From JANQPX01 sp039197065 (GTDB lineage Bacteria; Pseudomonadota; Alphaproteobacteria; Geminicoccales; Geminicoccaceae), in the NCBI GenBank assembly GCA_039197065.1, contig JBCCUL010000004.1, positions 248,001 to 312,000 on the forward strand: DNA of 64,000 bases. The letters are read 5' to 3'. The notes under the pieces are model-generated. The model saw only the letters and a list, made by a program, of their open reading frames with translations, did no database searches and was not told the DNA's origin. How positions within the stretch are numbered: position 1 is the stretch's first letter; the number at the start of each line of letters is the position of its first letter. Position numbers and translations under genes: made by a program. This document shows, piece after piece, positions 8,205 through 16,103 of the stretch.

Positions 8205-8893
8205 GCTTGGCCCCGCCGCTGCCGGAACCCCTGCTATTCGACTACGCCACCGGCGCCTCAAGCCCGGCGATCGGGCTGCTTATGGCGGCCCATCTGTCGA
8301 TGTCCAGGGAGAGCCGGGCTTTATTGGCGACGATGGAAGCGGTCGGCGGCGCCCTACTGGAGGATCTCGACGACGAGCCGCTGGAGCGAATTTCCGCTGC
8401 CGATGTGTTGGCCATCGCCGATAGAGACGAAGACGACGTTTCCAAGATGGCCGAACTGGTTCTGGAGCGATCGGGTCCGAGGGCAAGCGTGCCGCCAACT
8501 TTCGTGCAAGATGCACTGCCTGAGCCGCTCCGGGCCGCCGAATCCGAGCTTGGCGGCGATCGACGCTGGCGCTGGCTGGGCTTTGGCGTAGCCGCCACCA
8601 AGCTTGCGGTTTCGAGCGAGCATGAACGGGCGCATCTGCTCTGGGCAAAGGGCGGAACCGACATCATCACCCATCGTCATGTCGGCCGCGAGGTCGTTCT
8701 GGTGCTCAAGGGAGCCTTTTGGGATGATGGCGTCCGCTACGGTCCCGGCGATGTCGCGGTGAGCGAGGACGGCACCATCCACAATCCGCATATCGACGGC
8801 GATGACGACTGCGTCTGCCTTGCCGTAACCGAAGCGCCTGTGCATTTCACCGGGCTGGTCGGTCTCGCGCTCAATCGTTTCTGCCGGTTCTAG
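8201..8893 (+). CDS. ChrR-like cupin anti-sigma factor lacking most zinc-finger ligands
   Basis: A 230-residue protein with the two-domain layout of ChrR: an N-terminal anti-sigma domain (about 1-85) and a C-terminal cupin (about 105-230). In Rhodobacter sphaeroides ChrR the first domain binds zinc through His6, His31, Cys35 and Cys38. Here the same positions read Pro6, His31, Ser35 and Ser38 (AAHLSMSRES), so three of four ligands are missing without any change in spacing. The cupin ligands look intact: His158, His160, Glu164 and His194 (THRHVGRE; TIHNPH). It overlaps the sigma gene by 4 bases. It probably still binds sigma, but by a zinc-independent fold, or it may have lost the brake function. 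Confidence 0.88.
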   Translation: MSLAPPLPEPLLFDYATGASSPAIGLLMAAHLSMSRESRALLATMEAVGGALLEDLDDEPLERISAADVLAIADRDEDDVSKMAELVLERSGPRASVPPTFVQDALPEPLRAAESELGGDRRWRWLGFGVAATKLAVSSEHERAHLLWAKGGTDIITHRHVGREVVLVLKGAFWDDGVRYGPGDVAVSEDGTIHNPHIDGDDDCVCLAVTEAPVHFTGLVGLALNRFCRF

Positions 8894-8944
8894 CGACAGG
8901 ATCCATTTGGCACGGCACTGGCTGTGCGGAAGCCTCGAACGCGC

Positions 8945-9232
8945 TTACACGCCGTCGACGATCACCGCGGTGCCATTGGCGTTGTTCAAGCGGAGCGGCA
9001 GGATCTGCTGGTATTCGTCCGAGTGATACCAACGCTCGGCCGCCGAACGATCTTCGAACTCGATGATCACCAGCCTGGGCGCTGAAAGCTCGCCTTCGAG
9101 CGGCGTGACCTCGCCGCCGCGAACGATGTAGCGGCCGCCGAACGCTTCGATGAGTGGCGCCACTTTCGCGCGATAGGTCTCGAAATCCTCGGGATTATGG
9201 ACGTCGAGCTGCGCCAGAACATAGGCTGCCAT
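8945..9232 (-). CDS. DUF1330 (dimeric ferredoxin-like) protein
   Basis: A 95-residue protein of the DUF1330 family, a small ferredoxin-like fold related to dimeric alpha/beta-barrel proteins. It has the family signatures AYVLAQLDVHNPEDFETYR at the start, RYIVRGGEV in the middle and IIEFEDRSAAERWYHSDEY near the end. ATG 9232 is preceded by GGAGGAC at a good distance. The longer frame to 9295 lacks this. It is divergent from the rhodanese gene. The molecular function of DUF1330 is not established. Confidence 0.85.
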   Translation of the reverse strand: MAAYVLAQLDVHNPEDFETYRAKVAPLIEAFGGRYIVRGGEVTPLEGELSAPRLVIIEFEDRSAAERWYHSDEYQQILPLRLNNANGTAVIVDGV

Positions 9233-9363
9233 GATGCTGTCCTCCTGCCGTGATATTGCCCCATCTCGGCGAATTCTAAGAAAGTCAGTCGCCATTTGTC
9301 ACGGGTTTGCTAGGTTTTGCAGTGACCCGTTGGTCGAGACCCATAACGTCGAAAGGGATGAGC

Positions 9364-9741
9364 ATGGCCAAGTCGGCTGGGGAGATGGTTGCTGAGGCAA
9401 ATGCAGCGATCAATGTGATCGATGTCGAGGAAGCGAAATCGCTTGTCGGCAAGGACGACGTCGTCTTCATCGACGTCCGCGAGAAGGAAGAGGTCGCCAA
9501 GGGCGTGATCCCTGGCGCCGTTCATGTCTCCCGCGGCATCCTGGAATTCGTGACCGATCCGAACAGCCCGATGCACAATCCGGTCCTGTCGTCAGGCAAG
9601 CAGGTCGTCGTGTACTGCGCCTCCGGTGGCCGTTCGGCGCTGGCCGGCAAGACCATGCAGGATATGGGCGTCAAACGCGTCGCCAACATGAAAGGCGGCT
9701 TCACCGCCTGGACCGCCTCGGGTGGCGAGACCACCTCCTAG
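9364..9741 (+). CDS. rhodanese-like sulfurtransferase domain protein
   Basis: A 125-residue single-domain rhodanese. It has the N-terminal VVFIDVREKEEVAKGVIPGAVHV block, the active-site loop YCASGGRSALAG with the catalytic cysteine, and the C-terminal MKGGFTAW signature. Such proteins carry a persulfide and move sulfur to cyanide, thioredoxin or biosynthetic acceptors. ATG 9364 has GAAAGGG six bases upstream. ATG 9358 and a longer frame to 9307 are less likely. Its stop codon TAG supplies the first base of a hairpin belonging to the repeated palindromic element described below. Confidence 0.88.
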   Translation: MAKSAGEMVAEANAAINVIDVEEAKSLVGKDDVVFIDVREKEEVAKGVIPGAVHVSRGILEFVTDPNSPMHNPVLSSGKQVVVYCASGGRSALAGKTMQDMGVKRVANMKGGFTAWTASGGETTS

Positions 9742-9787
9742 TGGTAGGACCACGTCCTGGACTTGTGGCGGTCGTCGACGAACGCGT
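9738..9787 (+). repeat. palindromic repeat element copy 1 (stop-codon hairpin plus conserved tail)
   Basis: The sequence CTAGTGGTAGGACCAC (9738-9753) forms a GTGGT-AGG-ACCAC hairpin whose first G is the last base of the rhodanese stop codon. It continues into a tail at 9756-9787 that matches 26 of 32 bases with 37162-37193, downstream of typA, including the identical GTCGACGAACGCGT. The hairpin arms differ between the two copies but remain paired. Confidence 0.7.
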
Positions 9788-9828
9788 TTTTGATGAGCGG
9801 GTTTGCGGTTGTTCTGCATGACATAGGA

Positions 9829-9863
9829 AGACGGGCCTCGACCCTGTCGATCGAAGCCCGTCT
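9829..9863. terminator. inverted repeat between convergent rhodanese and EF-G-like genes
   Basis: Perfect 8-base arms AGACGGGC (9829-9836) and GCCCGTCT (9856-9863), with inner TCGA/TCGA pairing. It lies between two convergent genes and could act as a terminator in either direction. Neither side has a long T tract, so efficiency is uncertain. Confidence 0.45.
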
Positions 9864-9893
9864 CGTCAAGCTGCCTCAGCCAAAGTCAATCCC

Positions 9894-9908
9894 GGGGCTG
9901 GCAGCCCC
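9894..9908 (-). terminator. hairpin immediately after the EF-G-like stop codon
   Basis: GGGGCT (9894-9899), GGC loop, AGCCCC (9903-9908). The stem begins one base beyond the TGA stop of the minus-strand gene ending at 9910. A GC-rich hairpin this close to the stop fits transcription termination or 3'-end protection. A T tract is lacking. Confidence 0.45.
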
Positions 9909-9909
9909 C

Positions 9910-11955
9910 TCAGGCGGCTTGCTGGCGTTTGGCGACCACGCTTTCGGCGACCTTGTCGGGCACCTGCTGGAAGTGATCGTGCTGGCAGTCGAAGAAGCCC
10001 ACGCCCTGGGTCGAGGAGCGGAGATCGATGATCAGATCGTGGATTTCCGCCTGAGGGATGTGGGCCTGCACCTGATCCCATCCGCGCCAGTTCTTGCGAC
10101 CGTCATAGCCCAGGATCTGACCGCGCTTGCCTGAGATGATCTGCAGAATCTTCGAGGTGTAGTCGCTCGGCACCGAGATGTTGACGTTCAGGACAGGCTC
10201 CAGCAGCACCGGACTGCACTGCGGCAGGCCCTCCTTGAGCGCAAGCGCAGTCGCCATCTTGAAGGCGATCTCCGAGCTGTCGACACTATGGAACTGGCCG
10301 TCATAGAGGGTCACGCCGACATCGACCACAGGAAAGCCGAGCGGCCCTTTCTGCAGGAACTCCTTGGCCCCGGCCTCGACAGCCGGAATATATTGGCGCG
10401 GCACGGCGCCGCCCACGATCTTGTCGACGAACTCGAAGCCGGCGCCTGCGGGCTTCGGATCGATCTTGATCTTGACGTCGCCGAACTGACCGTGGCCGCC
10501 GCTTTGCTTCTTGTGCCGGCCGTGGGCGTCAGCGCCTTTCCTGATGGTTTCGCGATAAGGCGTTTCCGGCGGCTGACCCTTGATGTCAACGTGATATTTC
10601 GACTTCAGCCGATCCAGCGCCACGCGCAGATGCATCTCGCCCTGGCCCCAGAGCAGACTTTGATGCAACTCCGGATCCTGCTCGAAGCGCAGGCTCGGAT
10701 CCTCCTCCACCAGCTTGCCGAACGCGCCGGACATCTTGACCTCGTCATTGCGGTTCTCGGCGCTGACCGCAAAGGCGTACATCGGTTTCAGGGGTGACGC
10801 CCTCGGCACCGGAATGTCCGCGGCATCGCCGCCGGAGCCATTCAAAAGAACGTCGGCCGTCTTCGCCTCTTCGAGACGTCCGAGCCCGACGATTTCACCG
10901 GCACCGGCACTGCCGATGCCCTTATGCTCCATGCCGAACATCTTGAAGACGCCGGAAAGGCGCATGTCGCCCGACGCCGCACTCTTCAGCGTCATGCCGT
11001 CCTTAACCTCGCCTGCCCAGATGCGCGCGAGCGAAAGCTTGCCGGCATGGGGAAGGTGGTAGGTTTTGATGATCTGCACGATCGGCGGACCGTCAGGATC
11101 GATGCCGAGGCGCTGATTGGTGACGGTAGGGGCAGGCGCCTCCTTGACCAGCGCCTCCAAAAGCCGCCGAGCGCCCATTTCCTGGTCGGCCACGCCCATA
11201 AACACCGGCACCACCTGGTCGGCGCCGAGCGTGTTCTGCATGTGCCGCAAAATGTCGTCGGCCGGCGGCTCCTGGTCCTCCAAAAGGAGCTCCATCAGAT
11301 CATCGTCGAAATCGGCGAGCGTCTCGAGCATCTCCTGGCGCGCCGCCTGCTCGCGCGCCTGATATTCCTCCGGCAACTCGATCGGCTCGGACGGAGCGCC
11401 CGCTTTGTAGGCATAGGCCTTCTCGGTGACCAGATCGATGTAACCGACAAGTTCCTCGCCGCGGCCGATCGCATATTGATGCGGCACCACGGGGCGATCT
11501 GAGACCGCGCGAACACTATCCAGAAGGTCGCGATAGCGCACCTCGGAACGATCCATCTTGTTGATGAACACCAGATGCGGGATCTGGTTCTTGTCGAGAT
11601 AGTTGAGGATGGGCGCTATCGAGATCATGCGCTCCGGCACCGGCTCGACCACCACCACGGCGGCGTCGATACCGAGCAGCGCATTGCGCGCCTCCTGCAC
11701 GAATTCAACGGACCCCGGGCAATCGAGGATGTTGAAATGCAGACCTTCATAATCAAAGGAGACGGCGTTGACTTCGACCCCCATCTGCCGCGCCCGCGCC
11801 TCGGGTGACGCATCGCCGATCGTACTGCCCTCGGTGGTCTTGCCCTTGCGCGAAATGGCGCCGGCAACGAAGAGCAGGTTCTCCAGCAGCGTCGTCTTGC
11901 CGGACCCGTTTGGTCCAACCAGCGCGACATTGCGAACCGTGTCGGTTCCCGTCAT
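9910..11955 (-). CDS. elongation factor G-like translational GTPase (EF-G paralogue)
   Basis: A 681-residue protein with the full EF-G layout: GTPase domain, beta-barrel domain II, and domains III-V. The P-loop is GPNGSGKTTL rather than the GHIDAGKTT type of canonical EF-G. G3 is DCPG and G4 is NKMD, and the EF-G domain IV/V region (GHGQFGDVKIKI, VDVGVTLYDGQFHSVDSSE) is intact. This combination marks the EF-G-like paralogue group common in alphaproteobacteria, whose role is less clear than that of FusA. ATG 11955 has GGGGAG 6 bases upstream. A GTG one codon earlier is possible. It is a single-gene unit convergent with the rhodanese gene. Confidence 0.88.
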   Translation of the reverse strand: MTGTDTVRNVALVGPNGSGKTTLLENLLFVAGAISRKGKTTEGSTIGDASPEARARQMGVEVNAVSFDYEGLHFNILDCPGSVEFVQEARNALLGIDAAVVVVEPVPERMISIAPILNYLDKNQIPHLVFINKMDRSEVRYRDLLDSVRAVSDRPVVPHQYAIGRGEELVGYIDLVTEKAYAYKAGAPSEPIELPEEYQAREQAARQEMLETLADFDDDLMELLLEDQEPPADDILRHMQNTLGADQVVPVFMGVADQEMGARRLLEALVKEAPAPTVTNQRLGIDPDGPPIVQIIKTYHLPHAGKLSLARIWAGEVKDGMTLKSAASGDMRLSGVFKMFGMEHKGIGSAGAGEIVGLGRLEEAKTADVLLNGSGGDAADIPVPRASPLKPMYAFAVSAENRNDEVKMSGAFGKLVEEDPSLRFEQDPELHQSLLWGQGEMHLRVALDRLKSKYHVDIKGQPPETPYRETIRKGADAHGRHKKQSGGHGQFGDVKIKIDPKPAGAGFEFVDKIVGGAVPRQYIPAVEAGAKEFLQKGPLGFPVVDVGVTLYDGQFHSVDSSEIAFKMATALALKEGLPQCSPVLLEPVLNVNISVPSDYTSKILQIISGKRGQILGYDGRKNWRGWDQVQAHIPQAEIHDLIIDLRSSTQGVGFFDCQHDHFQQVPDKVAESVVAKRQQAA

Positions 11956-12270
11956 CACGATCTCCCCTGATTACATTTTGCCAAATCTCCCATGGCAGCC
12001 GCGTCATGGTCGCCAGAGCAATTCCACGGCGCCACGTCTTGTTTGAATAAGGTTACGCCTTGAAACGGCGGGTGTCATCAGACTGTCTTCAAAGCCGACC
12101 GCTTTTCCGGTGATCAGTCTTCGAAACCCAAGCGAGAGGCGGGACCGACGACATAAATTTAGGGAGCGTTTTGAGGAGAAAAGATGCAGGGGCCAACGCT
12201 CGAAAGCGCGGCCCCGTCGATCGCCGATCGCCTTCCTGATGGAACAGGCGTCGGCCTAACGCTCTGAAAT
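11956..12270. other. 315-bp intergenic region without a convincing gene
   Basis: This is the upstream region of the EF-G-like gene and the downstream side of the small minus-strand gene ending at 12271. A minus-strand frame at 12089-12289 has no start signal or family features and is rejected. Apart from the Shine-Dalgarno of the EF-G-like gene (about 11962-11968) I see no clear promoter, hairpin or RNA gene. Confidence 0.5.
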
Positions 12271-12486
12271 CTATAGATAGCCTCCCCATTTTCCACGGCC
12301 ATCCAAGATCTTCATATCGGTTCCTGCCGAAGAGACTGCCTGAGCCTTAGATACGCGCTCGCGCTGAATGTCCGCAGCACTGAGGCCAAGCGTCAGCGCC
12401 AGGAGCAAGGCGAGAACAGCGAGGCCGGCGCTATTGTCGGTTTGGCAGGCCGGCCGCGCCAGAGGGAAAATGGTGTTCGTTACCAT
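12271..12486 (-). CDS. small single-membrane-segment protein, hypothetical
   Basis: A 71-residue frame from ATG 12486. Residues about 19-37 (GLAVLALLLALTLGLSAAD) form one strongly hydrophobic segment, which could be a membrane anchor or signal sequence with a possible LSA-AD cleavage site. A polar tail of about 35 residues follows. It lies 40 bp downstream of the DUF1127 gene on the same strand and may be co-transcribed with it. The Shine-Dalgarno is weak and I do not recognise a family, so the gene is tentative. Confidence 0.4.
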   Translation of the reverse strand: MVTNTIFPLARPACQTDNSAGLAVLALLLALTLGLSAADIQRERVSKAQAVSSAGTDMKILDGRGKWGGYL

Positions 12487-12526
12487 GACGGTCGTCCATT
12501 CGAAAAGATGACGGGGGTTCTCGGCG

Positions 12527-12793
12527 TCAGGCCTGCCAGAAGGGCTTCCTGATCTCGCGCTCAACGTCGAGGCGGGTCAGGCCAATATCCATCAGCATCG
12601 TGTCGTCGAGCAGATTCAGGTCGCGGCGTTGGCGGTGACGTTCCAGCCAGATCCGGGCGGCGCTGGCGATCGGGCCGAGCCATCCGAACCCGGCGCTCGG
12701 AACCGGGGGCTTATCAGTTTGGATTGGATCGATGCGGCAGGAACCAAACCCGCCCCTGATGTCGGCGATCACGGCTTGATCAACAGGTCTCAT
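12527..12793 (-). CDS. DUF1127 (YjiS-like) small protein
   Basis: An 88-residue protein whose C-terminal half carries the DUF1127 signature: IASAARIWLERHRQRRDLN, LLDDTMLMDIGLTRLDVERE and the ending RKPFWQ. The N-terminal 40 residues are variable, as usual. AGGGGAG lies 8 bases before the ATG. Members of this family have been linked to phosphate and C1 regulation and to RNA binding in alphaproteobacteria. It is divergent from the GcvA-like LysR gene across a 240-bp AT-rich region, which suggests that regulator controls it. Confidence 0.8.
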   Translation of the reverse strand: MRPVDQAVIADIRGGFGSCRIDPIQTDKPPVPSAGFGWLGPIASAARIWLERHRQRRDLNLLDDTMLMDIGLTRLDVEREIRKPFWQA

Positions 12794-12933
12794 CGCGAGC
12801 TCCCCTAGATTAACGGCCGATCACATGAGCAATGGGCTGAAGACCGGCGTCATATGACCGTGACTTTAAGGGGTACGGCATTTCATCCACAAACGAGTTT
12901 TCTTGCATATCGGTATAGAAAATCTTGTCCAAA

Positions 12934-12951
12934 TGTATGGATGCAATTTCT
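12934..12951. promoter_or_regulatory. distal operator-like box upstream of the LysR gene
   Basis: TGTATGGATGCAATTTCT, 17 of 18 bases identical to the proximal copy at 13004. The core is a TGTAT-N2-ATGCA near-palindrome. It sits in the AT-rich divergent region between the DUF1127 and LysR genes, exactly 70 bp from its partner, a spacing that suggests cooperative binding by a dimeric or tetrameric regulator. Confidence 0.55.
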
Positions 12952-13003
12952 ATATATATGATTTTACTAAATAAATCTTATTCTTCTAAAAGCCTTGATT
13001 GAC

Positions 13004-13021
13004 TGTATGGATACAATTTCT
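13004..13021. promoter_or_regulatory. proximal operator-like box overlapping a possible -10
   Basis: TGTATGGATACAATTTCT with a perfect TGTAT-N2-ATACA palindrome. It contains TACAAT (13012-13017), a plausible -10 element, and ends 12 bases before the LysR start codon. Binding here would occlude transcription of the LysR gene, consistent with negative autoregulation. Which protein binds is an inference. Confidence 0.5.
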
Positions 13022-13033
13022 TAGCGTTTTCCT

Positions 13034-13945
13034 ATGACGGACCGCCTGCCATCCCTGAACGCGTTGCGCGCCTTCGAGGCTGCCGCCCGGCATCTGAGCT
13101 TTTCCCGCGCTGCGGACGAGCTGAACGTCACCAAGGCCGCCGTCAGCCACCAGGTTAAGGCGCTGGAAGACGATCTTGGTCTGCCGCTTTTTCAGCGGTT
13201 AAATCGCGCCCTGATGCTGACACCAGCCGGTCAGACGCTGTTTCCCGCCATCACCGATGCGCTTGGCCTGATGAGAACGGCCGTCACTAAGGTCAAAAGG
13301 CAGGATCAAACCGGCGAGCTCACCGTCACCACGCTCGACAGCTTTGCCGCCATTTGGCTGGTGCCACGTCTTCGGCGCTTTCGCGAGGCCCATCCGGACA
13401 TCGATGTGCGCGTCACCACCTCCGATGACAACATCGATTTTTCGCGCGCCGACGTCGATCTGGCGATCCGCTATGGCGCCGGCCAATGGCCGGGGGTCGA
13501 GGCCGAACGTTTGATGACGGAAGAGCTCTTTCCGGTCTGCGCACCCTCGCTGCTCGAGAACGGACCAACGCTCGAAAAACCCTCCGATCTCGCCAATCAC
13601 ACGCTTTTGCACGACTACGGCATAGTAACCTGGCGCGGCTGGCTGATGGCCATCGGCGAAGAGGCCATCGATGTCGAGCGCGGATCGCACTACCAGCATT
13701 CCAATCTGGTCCTACAGGCCGCCGAGCAGGGGGATGGCGTCGCCCTGGCGCGGAGCGTTCTCGCCGCCGATGCGCTCGCCGCTGGGCGCCTGGTGAAGCC
13801 GTTCGACATCTCGCTGCCCGCGGAATACGCCTATTATCTCGTCTGCCCACCGCTCCACCTGAAACGGCCGAAGGTTCAGGCGTTCAGGCACTGGCTCCTG
13901 ACCGAGAGCCAAGATCCAGCGCGCACGCAAGGGGCGATCCGCTGA
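13034..13945 (+). CDS. GcvA-like LysR-family transcriptional regulator
   Basis: A 303-residue LysR-type regulator. The N-terminal winged helix-turn-helix (LNALRAFEAAARHLSFSRAA, TKAAVSHQVKALEDDLG, residues about 8-50) is followed by a periplasmic-binding-protein-like effector domain. It contains DVDLAIRYGAGQWPG, the hallmark of the GcvA subgroup. These regulators usually control a divergent gene plus their own. Here the divergent genes encode the DUF1127 protein and a small membrane protein. The effector is unknown. There is little space for a Shine-Dalgarno, and a near-leaderless transcript from the TACAAT box is possible. Confidence 0.9.
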   Translation: MTDRLPSLNALRAFEAAARHLSFSRAADELNVTKAAVSHQVKALEDDLGLPLFQRLNRALMLTPAGQTLFPAITDALGLMRTAVTKVKRQDQTGELTVTTLDSFAAIWLVPRLRRFREAHPDIDVRVTTSDDNIDFSRADVDLAIRYGAGQWPGVEAERLMTEELFPVCAPSLLENGPTLEKPSDLANHTLLHDYGIVTWRGWLMAIGEEAIDVERGSHYQHSNLVLQAAEQGDGVALARSVLAADALAAGRLVKPFDISLPAEYAYYLVCPPLHLKRPKVQAFRHWLLTESQDPARTQGAIR

Positions 13946-13994
13946 ACGCGACATAGCACTTGCCTGCTCTGACCTTGGATGAATAGATGGTGCT

Positions 13995-14882
13995 ATGGCC
14001 GCCTACCGCCCCTTCATGAAAAGCGCGTCGCGCCACACCATGGCGATCAAGGCGCTCGATCCCAAGGATTGGCTGGCGTTCGGTGCGGATCGCGAGAGCC
14101 AGATGCTGGCGCGGCGCCAGCTCATCGACGAGCAACCCGACGATGTCCTCGCCAGTCTTCCGGGGTCCGAGGCCGGACAGGCCGAACTTCTGGCCCTGCT
14201 GCTCGATTATCTCGAAAATCACGCATCCGACCTCTACCGATTCGAAGCCGGCGCTGCGGTCGACCTGACGTCCGGCCTTCGCCTGTCTATCGACGACAGG
14301 CCGCCTCTGGAGGTTGTCGGGCGGCTGGTTCAGGAAGATTTCTGCCTGCTGGAGAAACGGGATGGCGTCTACGTGCTGACATCGGCCGTCCTTTGCTTTC
14401 CCGCCCACTGGCTCCTCTCGGAAAAAATCGGCCGCCCGCTGATCGATATTCACGAGCCCGTGCCGGGCTTCGCCGAGCAGCTTGGCAATCCGGTCGAGCG
14501 CCTGTTCGAGAAGCTCGATCCGGAAAAACCCGTTCAGCGACTGAATTGGAGCCTGGTCGACACCGACAAGCTTTTCCTCCCGCCCTCGCACCGAAAGGAA
14601 AGGGCGGATATCCCCGCTGATCGGATCGCTGATCGCCTGCATCTCAGGGTCGAGCGTCAGACCCTGCGGCGCCTGCCGGCCTCGCGCGCCATCGCCTTCG
14701 GCATTCGCACCTATGTCACCCCGCTCGGTCAGGCGATCGAAACGGCGGAAGCGGCGGGTGCCCTGATCCAGCGCCTGCACGAACTGCCGGATCCTATGCG
14801 AGCCTATAAGAACCTCGAGGATGTGAAGCCGGAACTGATTACCTTCCTGGAGCGCCGACGGTCCACCATGCTAAGGGTGTAG
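13995..14882 (+). CDS. DUF3445 protein, heme-dependent oxidative N-demethylase relative
   Basis: A 295-residue protein of the DUF3445 family. The family's central block is clear: VQEDFCLLEKRDGVYVLTSAVLCFPAHW, then LSEKIGRPLIDIHEPVPGF and the C-terminal AIAFGIRTYVTPL. Characterised members use heme and a PAS-like fold to remove a methyl group from dimethylamine-type substrates, releasing formaldehyde. Others are uncharacterised. The gene lies 50 bp after the LysR gene and 34 bp before the cyclase gene on the same strand. Its link to the frmA/fghA pathway further along is an inference from chemistry, not from adjacency. Confidence 0.8.
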   Translation: MAAYRPFMKSASRHTMAIKALDPKDWLAFGADRESQMLARRQLIDEQPDDVLASLPGSEAGQAELLALLLDYLENHASDLYRFEAGAAVDLTSGLRLSIDDRPPLEVVGRLVQEDFCLLEKRDGVYVLTSAVLCFPAHWLLSEKIGRPLIDIHEPVPGFAEQLGNPVERLFEKLDPEKPVQRLNWSLVDTDKLFLPPSHRKERADIPADRIADRLHLRVERQTLRRLPASRAIAFGIRTYVTPLGQAIETAEAAGALIQRLHELPDPMRAYKNLEDVKPELITFLERRRSTMLRV

Positions 14883-14915
14883 CCGCATCAGTCGGTTCCC
14901 AACCAGGAGGCCAGG

Positions 14916-16103
14916 ATGAGCGGCAAAGGCAGCTCGCCAGACATTACCGAATGGCTGCTAGGCAGCGACGTGCGCGGCCTTCCCAATGGCCCCGCCGTAC
15001 TGAAAGCGCTTGGCCTTCGCCTGAGCGAGATAGGCATTCCGCTCGCGCGCGCGTCCTTTCACGTGCGCACCCTCCATCCGCAGCTTTATGGCATCGGCTA
15101 TTACTGGTATCGCGGCCAGGATGAGCTTCGTAACTTTCAAGCGCCTCATGGCATTCGCGACACCGGCCTCTACCAACGAAGCCCCATGCGGCTGATCTTC
15201 GATCAGGAAACCGACGAGGTCCATCAATCCCTGGAACAGCCGGACGAAAGCTTCCCCTTCCCGCTCTTCGCCGAGCTCAAGGCCGAAGGCTACACCGACT
15301 ATCTCGCTTTGCCGCTCACCTTCAGCGACGGCAAGATCCACGGCACCACCTGGACGACGGACCGAAAAGGCGGCTTCCGCAGAGACGAAATAGCCCTAAT
15401 CAAGAGCCTTCTCCCCGCTTTCAGCCTCTTGATCGAGATCCATCTCAACCGCCGCATCGCCGTCAACCTCCTCGACGCCTATGTCGGTCATCAAGCGGGC
15501 GAGCGCATCCTGTCGGGACAGATCACACGCGGCAGCGGCGAGACCATCCCGGCGGCCATCTGGTTTTCCGATCTTCGTGGCTTCACCGTGATGTCCGAAC
15601 GGAAAAGCCGCGACGAACTGCTCGCCATGCTGAACCAGGCCTTCGACTGCCTCGTGCCACCGGTCACCGAGCGCGGCGGCGAGATCCTGAAATTCATCGG
15701 CGACGCCGTCCTCGCCATCTTCCCGCTTTCCGATGACGGGGCGTGCGCCAAGGCACTGGAAGCTGCCATCCAGGCACAGGGCGCCCTGCACGCCCTCGCT
15801 GAGGAACAGAGCGACACCGGCACGCCGCCGCTCGCGGCCGGCGTCGGGCTGCATGTCGGCGAGGTGATGTATGGCAATATCGGCTCGGCTTCACGCCTCG
15901 ATTTCACGGTGATCGGGCCTGCGGTCAACCTCGCATCGCGCATCGAAGGACTTTGCCGCGATCTCGGCGCCGACATCCTGGTCTCCGCCGCTCTCGCCGA
16001 TCGTCTCGACGATGCCGCCGCGCTCGAAAGCCTCGGCCACCATCGCCTCAAGGGCATCGACGAGCCGGTCGAGGTCTTCACACCGAAAGCGCAGGAGGCA
16101 TGA
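14916..16103 (+). CDS. class III adenylate/guanylate cyclase domain protein
   Basis: A 395-residue soluble protein. The C-terminal half is a class III nucleotide cyclase domain: the metal Asp is in FSDLRGFTVMSE, the second Asp is in FIGDAVLAIF, and the transition-state Asn/Arg pair is in GPAVNLASRIEG. The N-terminal 200 residues have no membrane segment and resemble the unassigned input domain found on many alphaproteobacterial cyclases (YRGQDELRNF, DTGLYQRSP). It makes cAMP or cGMP from the nucleotide triphosphate. AGGAGG precedes the ATG. It overlaps the next gene by 4 bases. Confidence 0.92.
   Translation: MSGKGSSPDITEWLLGSDVRGLPNGPAVLKALGLRLSEIGIPLARASFHVRTLHPQLYGIGYYWYRGQDELRNFQAPHGIRDTGLYQRSPMRLIFDQETDEVHQSLEQPDESFPFPLFAELKAEGYTDYLALPLTFSDGKIHGTTWTTDRKGGFRRDEIALIKSLLPAFSLLIEIHLNRRIAVNLLDAYVGHQAGERILSGQITRGSGETIPAAIWFSDLRGFTVMSERKSRDELLAMLNQAFDCLVPPVTERGGEILKFIGDAVLAIFPLSDDGACAKALEAAIQAQGALHALAEEQSDTGTPPLAAGVGLHVGEVMYGNIGSASRLDFTVIGPAVNLASRIEGLCRDLGADILVSAALADRLDDAAALESLGHHRLKGIDEPVEVFTPKAQEA

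Noticed and set aside
12089..12289. 66-residue minus-strand frame in the 12-kb intergenic region
   Set aside because: No start signal, no family resemblance, and overlap with a better small gene.
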